From: Streptomyces hygroscopicus subsp. hygroscopicus
Lineage (GTDB): Bacteria > Actinomycetota > Actinomycetes > Streptomycetales > Streptomycetaceae
Length of the DNA: 64,000 nt
Assembly (NCBI RefSeq): GCF_030269125.1
Contig: NZ_BSSM01000005.1
Coordinates: forward strand, 62,001-126,000
Direction: 5' to 3'
Below the pieces are notes generated by a model that made no database searches, had not been told where the DNA came from, and saw nothing but the letters and a program-made list of their open reading frames with translations. The translations under genes and the position numbers were made by a program. Below, piece after piece: positions 17,297 to 26,353 of the stretch (its first letter is position 1; each line of letters starts with the position of its first letter).

Positions 17297-17953
17297 ATGC
17301 GCAAGAAGACGTTCGCCGCGGCCGCGCTGCTCGCCGCCGCCACCCTGACCCTGTCCGCCTGCGGTGGCCAGGAGTCCGACCGGTCGCCGGTCTCCTCGCT
17401 CTCGCAGGAGTCCGGCAGCAGCGGCCCCGCCACCGTCCTCGACCAGCCCTGGGACAAGCCCGGCCTGGTCCTCACCGACACCCACGGCAAGAAGTACGAC
17501 CTCCGCAAGGAGACCCAGGGTCACCCGACCCTGCTCTACTTCGGCTACACGCACTGCCCCGACATCTGCCCGACGACCATGAGCAACATCGCCGTCGCCG
17601 CCCAGAAGTCGCTCACCCCGGCCCAGCGCGACGACCTGCGGGTCGTGTTCGTCACCACCGACCCCGGCCGGGACACCCCGGCCGCACTCGGCAGCTGGCT
17701 CAAGGGCATCGACCCCCGGTTCATCGGCCTGACCGGCGACTTCAAGACCGTCCAGGCCGGCGCCCGCTCGGTCGGCATCACGGTCGAGCCGACGACGAAG
17801 GACAAGAACGGCAAGCTCGTCTCCGTCCACGGCACCCAGGTCGTCGTCTTCTCGCCGAAGACGAACGCCGGTTACGTCCTCTACGGAGAGAACGCCACGG
17901 TCGACGACTACATCAAGGACCTGCCCAAGCTCGTCAAGGGGGCCAAGCCGTGA
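17297..17953 (+). CDS. Sco1/SenC-family copper chaperone lipoprotein
   Basis: A 218-residue thioredoxin-fold lipoprotein. The lipobox is LSAC at Cys21-22. The copper site comprises the CPDICP motif in THCPDICPTT and the later His in VSVHGTQ, so all ligands are present. Sco proteins deliver copper to the CuA site of cytochrome oxidase. In S. lividans the homologue works with the next gene's product and affects development (established in that species). The stop overlaps the next start by 4 bp (GTGA), indicating translational coupling. Confidence 0.93.
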   Translation: MRKKTFAAAALLAAATLTLSACGGQESDRSPVSSLSQESGSSGPATVLDQPWDKPGLVLTDTHGKKYDLRKETQGHPTLLYFGYTHCPDICPTTMSNIAVAAQKSLTPAQRDDLRVVFVTTDPGRDTPAALGSWLKGIDPRFIGLTGDFKTVQAGARSVGITVEPTTKDKNGKLVSVHGTQVVVFSPKTNAGYVLYGENATVDDYIKDLPKLVKGAKP

Positions 17954-18408
17954 GCCGCCCCGCCGTCCTGGCGGCCGCCGCCGCCCTCACCGGCGCGCTC
18001 GCGCTCACGGGCTGCTCCGGGTCCGGCACCTCGAAGGCCGAACTGTCGGTGAGCGGCTCGTACATGCCGCAGCCGGTCTCCGCCGACATGGCCGCCGGCT
18101 TCCTGACGATCACCAACAAGGGCGGTACGAAGGACGAGCTGACCTCGGTGTCCAGCGACGCCGCCGGCCAGGTCACCATGCACAGCACCATGGGCGGCGA
18201 GATGCGGGAGCACTCCTCCTTCGCCATACCCGCCCATGGCCGGCTCGTCTTCAGAAGCGGTGGCAACCACCTGATGTTCGAGCAGCTGCGGCACAGGCCG
18301 CGGCAGGGCCAGACGGTCGAGCTGAAGCTCACCTTCGCCAAGAGCGGTCCGCTCACCGTCGAGATGCCGGTGAAGTCCGCCACGTACCACCCGACGACCG
18401 GCCACTGA
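17950..18408 (+). CDS. PCu(A)C-type extracellular copper chaperone (ECuC-like)
   Basis: A 152-residue lipoprotein with lipobox LTGC near residue 19. The PCuAC copper motif is visible as MHSTM, then M at GGEM, then HGRLVF and HLMF further on. The GTG start at 17950 overlaps the Sco stop and has AAGGGGG about 8 bases upstream. By homology with the S. lividans locus it binds Cu(I)/Cu(II) outside the membrane and hands copper to Sco. The 14-bp gap to CopCD implies one operon. Confidence 0.92.
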   Translation: MSRPAVLAAAAALTGALALTGCSGSGTSKAELSVSGSYMPQPVSADMAAGFLTITNKGGTKDELTSVSSDAAGQVTMHSTMGGEMREHSSFAIPAHGRLVFRSGGNHLMFEQLRHRPRQGQTVELKLTFAKSGPLTVEMPVKSATYHPTTGH

Positions 18409-18422
18409 GGGAAGGGACCACC

Positions 18423-20327
18423 GTGACCCGGACCACCACCCCCCGCCTGCGGACCCTGGTGCTGCTGCTCCTCGCCACCACCGGCGCACTGCTCGCGGGC
18501 GCCGGACCGGCCGCCGCGCACGCGGCGCTGACCGGCAGCGACCCCGCGCAGGGGGTGGTGGTTCGGCAACCGCCCGCCCGGGTCTCGCTCACCTTCTCCG
18601 AGAAGGTGGCGGTGAACGACGACTCGCTGCGCGTCCTCGACCCCGGGGGCAGGGCCGTCCAGACCGGCGCGCCCGCCAACGTGAGCGGGACGACCTACGC
18701 CGTACGGCTCAAGGGCGGCCTGGGCAAGGGCACGTACACGGTCACCTACGAGGTCGTCTCCGCCGACAGTCATCCCGTCGCCGGCGCCTACACCTTCTCC
18801 ATCGGGGCGCCCTCGCGGACCGTGGTTCCCGGTACCGGGCCGACCGTGGGCGGCGGGGTCGTCGGCGACCTCTACCAGGCCGGCCGGTACGTGTCGTACG
18901 CCGGCTTCATCGCGCTCGCGGGCGGCGCGGCCTTCGTGCTCGTCTGCTGGCGGCGCGGCGCGGGTGTCCGGGCCCTGCAACGGCTGGTCGTCGGCGGCTG
19001 GCTGGCGCTGACCGCGGGCACCCTGTGGCTGCTGCTCCTGCGCGGTTCGTACACCGGCTCCGGGAAGGTCGCCGACGTCTTCGACCTCGGGCTGCTCGGC
19101 CAGGTGCTGCAGACCAAGTCGGGGGCGGCGCTGGTCTCCCGGCTGCTGCTGCTCGCCGCCGCCGCGCTGTTCATCGCCGTCCTCTTCGGCTCGTACCAAC
19201 GGCGCGAGGAGGGCGCGGAGAAGCGGGACCTGACCTTCGGGCTCGGGCTCGGGGGCGTGGTGGTCGCGGCGGGGCTCGCGAGCAGCTGGGCGATGGCCGA
19301 GCACGCATCGGTGGGGCTCCAGCCGGGCATCGCCATGCCGGTCGACGTCGTCCACCTGCTCGCCGTCGCCGCCTGGCTGGGCGGGCTCACCGCGCTGCTG
19401 GTCGCCCTCTACCGGGCGCCCGCGGAGACGCCTGTCGAGGCCGCCGCCGTACGCCGCTTCTCCCAGCTGGCCTTCGGCTCCGTGCTCGTCCTCGTCGCCA
19501 CCGGCGTCTACCAGTCCTGGCGCCAGCTCGGCTCCTGGTCCGCCTTCACCGACACCCGGTACGGGCAGCTGCTGCTGGCCAAGATCGCCCTGGTGGCGGT
19601 CATGGTGGGCATCGCGTCGGTGTCCAGGCGGTGGACGGGGCGGCTCGCGGATCAGGGCGCGGAGGGGGAGGAGGGCAGGCGCACGGAGGGGTCCGGGAGG
19701 GAGCCCGTCACCGCGGCGAAGGCGGCCGGGCAGGAGACGGCCGCCGCGGACGACTCCCCCCGCGCCGCCCAGCTCGCCCGGCAGCGGGCCGCGGTGGACG
19801 CCGCCCGGCGGAAGCGGCTGCGGGACGGCGACGCGGAACGCTTCGGGCTGCGCCGCTCGGTGCTCGCCGAGGCCGCCGTCGCGGTCGTCCTGCTCGCCGT
19901 CACCACCGCGCTGACGCAGACCGAGCCCGGCCGCACCGAGCAGGAGGCCAGGGCCGCCACCGGCTCCGTCACGGCGCCCACGAACGGCACCGTGAGCCTG
20001 AACCTGCCCTTCGACACGGGCGGCGCGAACGGCAAGGGCGTGGTCGCCCTCGACCTCGACCCCGCCCACGCGGGCGCCAACGAGCTGCACCTCTTCGTCC
20101 GCACGCCCGGCGGGCAGCCCTTCGACGTCCCCGAGGTGAGGATCGCCCTCACCCTGGAGGCCAGGAAGATCGGCCCGCTCACCGTGTCCCCCGAGCACAT
20201 CACCACCGGCCACTGGTCGGCGGACGGGGTGCAGATCCCGATGGCCGGTGACTGGAAGGTCGCCGTCACCGTGCGCACCTCCGACATCGACGAAGTGACC
20301 GTCTCCAAAAACGCGCAGATCGGCTGA
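18423..20327 (+). CDS. CopC-CopD fusion copper-resistance/uptake membrane protein
   Basis: A 634-residue protein. The signal peptide ends in AAA, leaving mature N-terminal HAALTGSDPAQG (CopC His brace). The CopC beta-sandwich spans about 33-125, with the second His in SADSHPVAGAYTF. Eight or so membrane helices of the CopD domain follow (about 155-400). A charged cytoplasmic insert rich in Glu/Lys/Arg (about 400-470), another helix, and a C-terminal YtkA-like beta domain (about 520-630) complete it. It probably moves copper across the membrane within the Sco/ECuC/DtpA operon. Confidence 0.92.
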   Translation: MTRTTTPRLRTLVLLLLATTGALLAGAGPAAAHAALTGSDPAQGVVVRQPPARVSLTFSEKVAVNDDSLRVLDPGGRAVQTGAPANVSGTTYAVRLKGGLGKGTYTVTYEVVSADSHPVAGAYTFSIGAPSRTVVPGTGPTVGGGVVGDLYQAGRYVSYAGFIALAGGAAFVLVCWRRGAGVRALQRLVVGGWLALTAGTLWLLLLRGSYTGSGKVADVFDLGLLGQVLQTKSGAALVSRLLLLAAAALFIAVLFGSYQRREEGAEKRDLTFGLGLGGVVVAAGLASSWAMAEHASVGLQPGIAMPVDVVHLLAVAAWLGGLTALLVALYRAPAETPVEAAAVRRFSQLAFGSVLVLVATGVYQSWRQLGSWSAFTDTRYGQLLLAKIALVAVMVGIASVSRRWTGRLADQGAEGEEGRRTEGSGREPVTAAKAAGQETAAADDSPRAAQLARQRAAVDAARRKRLRDGDAERFGLRRSVLAEAAVAVVLLAVTTALTQTEPGRTEQEARAATGSVTAPTNGTVSLNLPFDTGGANGKGVVALDLDPAHAGANELHLFVRTPGGQPFDVPEVRIALTLEARKIGPLTVSPEHITTGHWSADGVQIPMAGDWKVAVTVRTSDIDEVTVSKNAQIG

Positions 20328-20335
20328 GACAGACC

Positions 20336-21610
20336 ATGACCGACCAGTCCACCCAGCAGGCCCGTACCCCCGAGGCCCCGGCGCCCGAGCCCCGCTCCGG
20401 GGGCGTGACCCGGCGCACCCTGCTCGGCACCGCGGGCGCCACCGGGCTGGTGCTCGGCGCGGCGGGCGGAGCCGCCGGTTACGCCGCCGCGCCCGCCCCG
20501 GCCACCCCGCTCACCTCGGTGGGCTCCGACCGCGCGATGTTTCACGTGAAACACCAGCCCGGCATCACCGAGGCCCTCCAGGCGTGCGGCCACCTCATCG
20601 CCTTCGACCTGGCGGCGGGTGCGGGCCGAAAGGAGGCGGCGGCCCTGCTGCGCCGCTGGTCGACGACGGCCGAGCGGCTGATGGCGGGCGAGCCGGCCCC
20701 GCACGACGACACCGACGTGTCGCGGGACGCGGGCCCCTCCTCCCTGACCGTCACCTTCGGCTTCGGGCACAGCTTCTTCGCCCGTACCGGTCTGGAGAAG
20801 CAGCGGCCCGCCGCCCTCGACCCGCTGCCGGACTTCTCCTCCGACCGCCTCGACAAGGCACGCGGTGAAGGCGACCTGTGGGTGCAGATCGGCGCGAACG
20901 ACGCCCTGGTCGCCTTCCACGCCCTGCGCGCGATCCAGAAGGACGCCGGGGCCGCCGCGCGGGTGCGCTGGCAGATGAACGGCTTCAACCGCACCCCGGG
21001 CGCCACCGCCCGGCCGATGACGGCCCGCAACCTCATGGGCCAGATCGACGGCACCGGCAACCCCAAGCCGACGGACGCCGCCTTCGCGCAGCAGATCTTC
21101 GTGCCCCCCACCGGCGAGCCCGCGTGGATGGCGAACGGCTCCTACGCCGTCGTGCGCCGCATCCGCATGCTCCTGGACGACTGGGAGAAGCTGTCCGTGT
21201 CCGCCCAGGAGCAGGTCATCGGGCGCCGCAAGGCCGACGGCGCGCCGCTGACCGGGGGGCACGAGACGACACCGATGGACCTGGAGAAGGCCGACGCCAA
21301 GGGCGACTACGTCATCGCGCTCAACGCGCACGCGCGGATCACCCGGCCGGACAAGAACGGTGGCGCGGCGATGCTGCGGCGTCCTTTCTCGTACCACGAC
21401 GGCATCGACGCGGACGGGACGCCGGACGCCGGGCTGCTCTTCGTGTGCTGGCAGGCCGATCCGCTGCGCGGTTTCGTGCCGGTGCAGCGCAAACTCGACC
21501 GGGGCGACGCGCTGTCGCGCTTCATCCGGCACGAGGCGAGCGGACTGTTCGCGGTGCCGGGCGGGGCGGGGAAGGGCGAGTACGTGGGGCAGCGGTTGCT
21601 GGAGGGGTGA
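20336..21610 (+). CDS. dtpA: Dyp-type haem peroxidase, Tat-exported (DtpA-like)
   Basis: A 424-residue peroxidase with a twin-arginine signal (VTRRTLLGTAG, about 24-50). The Dyp signature GQIDGTGN holds the distal Asp. The proximal haem region includes ALNAHARITRP. In S. lividans, DtpA from the same gene order is needed for maturation of the copper radical oxidase GlxA and for hyphal-tip glycan. It starts 8 bp after the CopCD stop. Codons 68-73 read MFHVKH, which is the parS palindrome translated (20539-20552). This lies just after the signal peptide, where sequence is unconstrained. Confidence 0.93.
   Translation: MTDQSTQQARTPEAPAPEPRSGGVTRRTLLGTAGATGLVLGAAGGAAGYAAAPAPATPLTSVGSDRAMFHVKHQPGITEALQACGHLIAFDLAAGAGRKEAAALLRRWSTTAERLMAGEPAPHDDTDVSRDAGPSSLTVTFGFGHSFFARTGLEKQRPAALDPLPDFSSDRLDKARGEGDLWVQIGANDALVAFHALRAIQKDAGAAARVRWQMNGFNRTPGATARPMTARNLMGQIDGTGNPKPTDAAFAQQIFVPPTGEPAWMANGSYAVVRRIRMLLDDWEKLSVSAQEQVIGRRKADGAPLTGGHETTPMDLEKADAKGDYVIALNAHARITRPDKNGGAAMLRRPFSYHDGIDADGTPDAGLLFVCWQADPLRGFVPVQRKLDRGDALSRFIRHEASGLFAVPGGAGKGEYVGQRLLEG
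20539..20552. other. parS site (ParB binding), perfect, inside dtpA
   Basis: GTTTCACGTGAAAC, a 14/14 match to the Streptomyces parS palindrome. It encodes part of MFHVKH just after the Tat signal of the Dyp peroxidase. ParB binds such sites around oriC for chromosome segregation during sporulation. Confidence 0.93.
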
Positions 21611-21746
21611 GCCGAGCCCTCGCCCGATCCAGCCCCTGCCCGACCATCCCTCGACTCCGCGGAATTTCCGGGGTCAAACCACCCGGTCGAGTGGTCATCT
21701 TGAGACACCTGAGCTACGACGGCCCGCGGCCATTAGGGTGAGGACC

Positions 21747-22679
21747 ATGCCAGCGAGCTATGCGTATCTCGGTCCCGAGGGCACCTTCACCGAGGTGGCC
21801 CTGCGGACGTTGCCGGAGGCGGCCACCCGGGCGCTGACCCCTTACGTGTCGGTGCAGTCCGCGCTGGACGCGGTACGGGCCGGCGAGGCCGAGGCCGCGT
21901 TCCTGCCGATCGAGAACTCGGTCGAGGGCGGCATCACCGCCACCCTGGACGGCCTGGTCGCGGGCGAGCCGCTGATGATCTACCGCGAGGTGCTGCTGTC
22001 CATCACCTTCGCGCTGCTCGTCCGGCCGGGCACCGGGCTCGCCGACATCAAGACGGTGTCCGCCCACCCCGCGGCCCAGCCGCAGGTGCGCAACTGGTTG
22101 AAGGCCAACCTCCCGGACGCCGTCTGGGAGTCGGCCGCCTCGAACGCGGACGCGGCCCGGCTGGTCCAGGAGGGCCGGTACGACGCCGCCTTCGCGGGCG
22201 AGTTCGCCGCCGCCCGGTACGGCCTGGAGGCCCTGGAGACCGGGATCCACGACGCGGAGAACGCGCAGACCCGGTTCGTGCTGGTCGGCCGCCCGGCGCG
22301 GCCCGCCGCGAAGACCGGCGCCGACAAGACCTCGGTGGTGCTGTGGCAGCGCACCGACCACCCCGGCGGGCTGCGCGACCTGCTCGGCGAGTTCGCCTCG
22401 CGGGGGATCAACCTGATGCTGCTCCAGTCCCGGCCGACCGGCGCGGGCATCGGCAATTACTGCTTCTGCGTGGACGCCGAGGGCCACATCTCCGACCGGC
22501 GGATGGCGGCGGCGCTCATGGGCCTGAAGCGGCTCTGCCTCGAGGTGCGCTTCCTCGGCTCGTACCCACGCGCCGACATCCAACCGGGCCAGGCACGGCC
22601 GGTGCGGCCGGGGACCTCCGACGAGGAGTTCATGCAAGCCGCGGACTGGGTGGCGCGCTGCCAGGACGGCCGCTTCTAG
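21747..22679 (+). CDS. pheA: Prephenate dehydratase
   Basis: A 310-residue monofunctional enzyme converting prephenate to phenylpyruvate in phenylalanine synthesis. The periplasmic-binding-like catalytic domain spans about 1-185, with AYLGPEGTFTE at the N-terminus, PIENSVEGG and the catalytic TRF in NAQTRFVLV. A regulatory ACT domain follows (about 200-275), with LLQSRPTGAGIGNYCF binding phenylalanine, so feedback inhibition is expected. There is no chorismate mutase domain. The ATG at 21747 has GGTGAGG upstream. Confidence 0.95.
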   Translation: MPASYAYLGPEGTFTEVALRTLPEAATRALTPYVSVQSALDAVRAGEAEAAFLPIENSVEGGITATLDGLVAGEPLMIYREVLLSITFALLVRPGTGLADIKTVSAHPAAQPQVRNWLKANLPDAVWESAASNADAARLVQEGRYDAAFAGEFAAARYGLEALETGIHDAENAQTRFVLVGRPARPAAKTGADKTSVVLWQRTDHPGGLRDLLGEFASRGINLMLLQSRPTGAGIGNYCFCVDAEGHISDRRMAAALMGLKRLCLEVRFLGSYPRADIQPGQARPVRPGTSDEEFMQAADWVARCQDGRF

Positions 22680-23019
22680 TTATCCACAAGAGTTATCCAC
22701 AGGTGCCCTTCTCGACCTGGGGACAAGTCGACAGCGAAGCGCGACCTGGTCGACAAATCGCCCCGCAGTACACAGACAGGGCAACCGTCACCTGACTCAC
22801 CCTTCGTCCACCCGTTTCCTTCGGTTCATCTTTCGGGGCGACCGTTTTCCACCCGATAGTGGGCGTCGATCCACTTTGGACAGGGAATTCTGCACGTCAC
22901 CCGACGGATCCGGAGTGATCAATTCCTGCATCCACAGAACTTCCCCACACCCTGTGGATAACTCTCCGAGGGGTGTGGATTTCTGTGGACAACCGCGCCG
23001 CCAAGTTCCGGTCTCCACA
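22680..23019. other. DnaA-box cluster between pheA and serS
   Basis: The 507-bp gap (22680-23186) has no gene and is lower in GC. It holds TTATCCACA at 22680-22688 and 22693-22701, TGTGGATAA at 22953-22961 and TGTGGACAA at 22984-22992. Weaker boxes lie at 22928-22936, 22974-22982 and 23011-23019. The boxes point both ways. From memory, S. coelicolor has a non-origin DnaA-box cluster called D78 in a cosmid carrying serS, and this may be its equivalent. It lacks the roughly 19 boxes and the dnaA/dnaN neighbours of oriC. The rest of the gap (23020-23186) should hold the serS promoter. Confidence 0.75.
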
Positions 23020-23186
23020 AGGAATTCGGGTCAACCGCCCACCCGGAGCGTGCTCCGTCCCAGGGAGTGAGACACTTTCCCTTGACGCGGCTGGCAATTA
23101 GCGCATAACGCACGGTAAGCCGCAAATCGAGGCGCTCCGTAATAGTGATTCGTGAGCGGCTTCCCCGCACCGGTAGCCTTGGCCCT

Positions 23187-24464
23187 GTGATTGACCTTCG
23201 CCTGCTCCGTGAGGACCCCGACCGTGTGCGCGCGTCCCAGCGCGCCCGTGGAGAGGACGTCGCGCTCGTCGACTCCCTCCTGTCTGCCGACGAGCGGCGC
23301 AGGTCTTCCGGCGTCCGCTTCGACGAACTGCGTGCCGAGCAGAAGCAGCTCGGCAAGCTGATCCCCAAGGCCTCCGCCGACGAGAAGGCCGAGCTGCTCA
23401 AGCGTGCCGAGCAGCTCAAGGCCGATGTCAAGGCCGCCGACACCGAGCGCGACGCGGCCGACGCCGAGACCCAGGAACTGCTGCTCCGGCTCGGCAACCT
23501 CGTCCACCCCGACGTGCCCGTCGGCGGCGAGGAGGACTTCGTCACCCTGGAGACGCACGGCACCATCCGCGACTTCGGTGCCGAGGGCTTCGAGCCCAAG
23601 GACCACCTGGAGCTGGGCCAGCTGCTCGGCGCGATCGACGTCGAGCGCGGCGCCAAGGTCTCCGGCTCCCGCTTCTACTTCCTCACCGGCGTCGGCGCCC
23701 TGCTGGAGCTGGCCCTGGTGAACGCCGCGATGGCCCAGGCCACCGCGGCCGGCTTCACCCCGATGCTGACCCCCGCGCTGGTCCGTCCGCAGTCGATGGC
23801 CGGCACCGGCTTCCTCGGCCAGGCCGCGCAGGACGTGTACCACCTCGACAAGGACGACCTGTACCTGGTCGGCACCTCCGAGGTGGCGCTCGCGGCCTAC
23901 CACATGGACGAGATCCTCGACGCCGACAAGCTGCCGCTGCGCTACGCGGGCTTCTCGCCCTGCTTCCGCCGCGAGGCCGGTTCGCACGGCAAGGACACCC
24001 GGGGCATCTTCCGCGTGCACCAGTTCGACAAGGTCGAGATGTTCTCGTACGTCGACCCCGCGGACTCCCAGGCCGAGCACCAGCGCCTGCTGGAGTGGGA
24101 GAAGCAGTGGCTGACGTCGCTGGAGCTGCCGTTCCGCGTGATCGACGTCGCCTCCGGTGACCTCGGCTCCTCCGCGGCCCGCAAGTTCGACTGCGAGGCG
24201 TGGATCCCGACCCAGGGCAAGTACCGCGAGCTGACCTCGACCTCGGACTGCACCGAGTTCCAGTCCCGGCGCCTGTCCATCCGTGTCCGCGACGGCAAGC
24301 AGGTCAAGCCGCTCGCCACGCTCAACGGCACGCTGTGCGCCGTACCGCGCACCATCGTCGCCATTCTGGAGAACCACCAGCAGGCCGACGGCTCCGTCCG
24401 GATCCCCGAAGTGCTGCGCCCCTTCCTGGGCGGCCGGGAGGTCCTGGAGCCGGTGGCCGGGTGA
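23187..24464 (+). CDS. serS: Seryl-tRNA synthetase
   Basis: A 425-residue class II aminoacyl-tRNA synthetase. The N-terminal long coiled-coil arm that grips the tRNA-Ser variable arm spans about 30-100. Motif 2 includes [18 protein letters not shown], with the HQFDKVEMF strand following. Motif 3 includes [12 protein letters not shown]. Start at GTG 23187 gives [11 protein letters not shown], the conserved family N-terminus. A tRNA-Ser gene lies in the same window (3850). The stop overlaps the following HAD gene by 4 bp. Confidence 0.97.
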   Translation: MIDLRLLREDPDRVRASQRARGEDVALVDSLLSADERRRSSGVRFDELRAEQKQLGKLIPKASADEKAELLKRAEQLKADVKAADTERDAADAETQELLLRLGNLVHPDVPVGGEEDFVTLETHGTIRDFGAEGFEPKDHLELGQLLGAIDVERGAKVSGSRFYFLTGVGALLELALVNAAMAQATAAGFTPMLTPALVRPQSMAGTGFLGQAAQDVYHLDKDDLYLVGTSEVALAAYHMDEILDADKLPLRYAGFSPCFRREAGSHGKDTRGIFRVHQFDKVEMFSYVDPADSQAEHQRLLEWEKQWLTSLELPFRVIDVASGDLGSSAARKFDCEAWIPTQGKYRELTSTSDCTEFQSRRLSIRVRDGKQVKPLATLNGTLCAVPRTIVAILENHQQADGSVRIPEVLRPFLGGREVLEPVAG

Positions 24465-25258
24465 GCTTCCCCTACGGGCTCGTCGCGACCGACCTCGACG
24501 GGACACTGCTGCGCTCCGACGGCTCGATCTCCCAGCGCACCCGTGACGCGCTCGCCGCGGCCACCGCGGCGGGCGCGGCGCACATCGTCGTCACCGGCCG
24601 GGCCGTTCCCTGGACCCGTCACATCCTCGACGACCTCGGCTACGACGGCCTCGCGGTCTGCGGCCAGGGCGCACAGGTGTACGACGCCGGGGCGCACCGC
24701 CTGCTGACGTCCGTCACCCTGGACCGTCGGCTGGCGGGCGTGGCGCTGGCCAAGATCGAGGCCGAGGTCGGTCCGCTGCACCTCGCGGCGAGCCGGGACG
24801 GGCTGGACGGCGAGGTACTCGTGGGTCCCGGGTACGCCGTCGCGGGGCCGCTTCCCGCGGTCCCCTTCACCGACGTGTCCGATCTCTGGGCGGCGCCGCT
24901 GAACAAGATCTACATACAGCATCCGACGCTGGGCGACGACGAACTGGCGGAGGCGGCCCGGCAGGCGGCCGGCGGTTTCGTCTCGGTCGCGATGGCCGGC
25001 GCGGGCATCGTGGAACTCCTCCCGCTCGGCCTTTCCAAGGCGACGGGTCTCTCCCTGGCCGCGCGTCGGCTCGGCTTCAGGGCGGCGCACACGATCGCCT
25101 TCGGCGACATGCCGAACGACATCCCGATGTTCGGCTGGGCCGCCCGGGGCGTGGCGATGGCCAACGCCCACGAGGAACTGAAGGCCGTGGCCGACGAGGT
25201 GACGTCCTCGAACGAGGAGGACGGCATCGCGGCGGTACTCGAACAGCTGCTGTCGTAG
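24461..25258 (+). CDS. HAD-superfamily phosphatase, Cof type
   Basis: A 265-residue Cof-type HAD hydrolase. Motif I is ATDLDGTLL, motif II VTGRA, motif III the Lys in GLSKATGL, and motif [15 protein letters not shown]2B-type cap lies between motifs II and III. It is translationally coupled to serS (GTGA overlap), a link that is hard to explain and may simply be operon packing. The substrate is probably a sugar or nucleotide phosphate but cannot be read. A paralogue lies at 35906. Confidence 0.9.
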   Translation: MSFPYGLVATDLDGTLLRSDGSISQRTRDALAAATAAGAAHIVVTGRAVPWTRHILDDLGYDGLAVCGQGAQVYDAGAHRLLTSVTLDRRLAGVALAKIEAEVGPLHLAASRDGLDGEVLVGPGYAVAGPLPAVPFTDVSDLWAAPLNKIYIQHPTLGDDELAEAARQAAGGFVSVAMAGAGIVELLPLGLSKATGLSLAARRLGFRAAHTIAFGDMPNDIPMFGWAARGVAMANAHEELKAVADEVTSSNEEDGIAAVLEQLLS

Positions 25259-25300
25259 CCGGGGCCGACGGCACCCGCACCGCCCGGCCACGGCACCGGA

Positions 25301-25540
25301 TCACCGCCGCCGGCGCCGGCCCCGGCGGCGGGCCTTGCTGAAGAACCACCCCGCCGGAGGCTCGTCGGAGCGCCAGGGCTGCGGCTCGGGAGCCTCCGCG
25401 CGCCAGCGGGCCGCCAGCATCCGCGCCCGAGCCGACGGCTCGGACGCCTCCGCGGCCCGCACGAAGTCCTCGTCCAGGACCAGCCCCTCGAAGGCGTCCC
25501 CCTCACACGCCCCGCCACCCCCCGGTATCTCCTCCGTCAT
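25301..25540 (-). CDS. Small hypothetical protein, acidic head and Arg-rich tail
   Basis: A 79-residue protein. The N-terminal half is acidic (EGDAFEGLVLDEDFVRAA), a middle segment ARARMLAARWRAE could be helical, and the end is strongly basic (SKARRRGRRRRR). Tripartite charge distribution and an FVRAA-x-EPSARAR motif recur in small Streptomyces proteins, but I know no function. It lies 83 bp downstream of the ABC exporter operon on the same strand. Confidence 0.6.
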   Translation of the reverse strand: MTEEIPGGGGACEGDAFEGLVLDEDFVRAAEASEPSARARMLAARWRAEAPEPQPWRSDEPPAGWFFSKARRRGRRRRR

Positions 25541-25623
25541 CCCCGGCCTCCTAGCCGTATGTCACGATTGACCCAGTCTGCCCGGCCGGAGATGAGGTCC
25601 CCGTCAAGATCGCGCGGCGGCGC

Positions 25624-26343
25624 TCACTCCTCCCCCGCCAGCTTCAGCGAGCGCAGTTTCTGTCCCGCGTACCAGGTCGCCAGCACGGTCACCGCCACCA
25701 GCAGCACCACCGCCGTCGTCAGCCCGACCTCGGACGTGACCAGGTCGCCCCCGGCCACCTTGTGCGCGACCGCGAGCGCCCACTGCTGGACGCTCAGCGT
25801 GCGCGCCCCCGGTACCAGGGAGCCGAAGAGGGCCTCCCAGACCAGCGCGTACACGAGCCCGAAGACCACCGCGTGCCGGGACACCGTGCCGAGCAGCAGG
25901 AACAGCGCGGAGTAGGCGATGGAGGCGACCAGCGCGGCCACCGTGTAGGCGACGGCGATCTGCTGGCCGTTGCCGTTGAGGATCAGCCCCGCGATCATCG
26001 TGGGCACGGCGGAGAACACCATGGTCACCGCGATGGCCACGATCAGCTTGGTGAAGATGATCGCGGGCCGCTTCAGGGGTTTGGCCAGCAGGTAGACGAC
26101 AGAGCCGTCGTCGATCTCCGGACCGATCGCACCCGTGCCCGCGATGACACCGATGATCGGCACCATCGTGGCGAGCGCGAACCCGCCGAGCACGTCGGCC
26201 GCGGTCTGGTCGTCGGCGCCGCTGAGGGCGCGCACGGCAACGGAGATCACGATGAGCAACAGCGGCAGCGCGCCGAGGATGAGGGCCCGGCGACGGCCGA
26301 GCAGGGCCCGGTAGGTGAGCCGGGCGACGGTGGGGTCGTACAT
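25624..26343 (-). CDS. ABC exporter permease (ABC-2 type), second transporter
   Basis: A 239-residue permease with six predicted helices and no nucleotide-binding domain. It is of the ABC-2/NatB-like group, with the cytoplasmic stretch EIDDGSVVYLLAKPLKRP conserved between TM2 and TM3. The ATG at 26343 has GGAGG 6 bases upstream and is 10 bp after the ATPase stop. The substrate is unknown. It ends the run of four transporter genes. Confidence 0.85.
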   Translation of the reverse strand: MYDPTVARLTYRALLGRRRALILGALPLLLIVISVAVRALSGADDQTAADVLGGFALATMVPIIGVIAGTGAIGPEIDDGSVVYLLAKPLKRPAIIFTKLIVAIAVTMVFSAVPTMIAGLILNGNGQQIAVAYTVAALVASIAYSALFLLLGTVSRHAVVFGLVYALVWEALFGSLVPGARTLSVQQWALAVAHKVAGGDLVTSEVGLTTAVVLLVAVTVLATWYAGQKLRSLKLAGEE

Positions 26344-26353
26344 CTTCGGCCTC

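Noticed and set aside
22680..23019. Reading the DnaA-box cluster as oriC
   Set aside because: Too few boxes, and the neighbours are pheA and serS instead of dnaA and dnaN.
23020..23187. A T-box riboswitch upstream of serS
   Set aside because: No specifier loop, T-box sequence or terminator could be found; T-boxes in actinobacteria are mainly on ileS.
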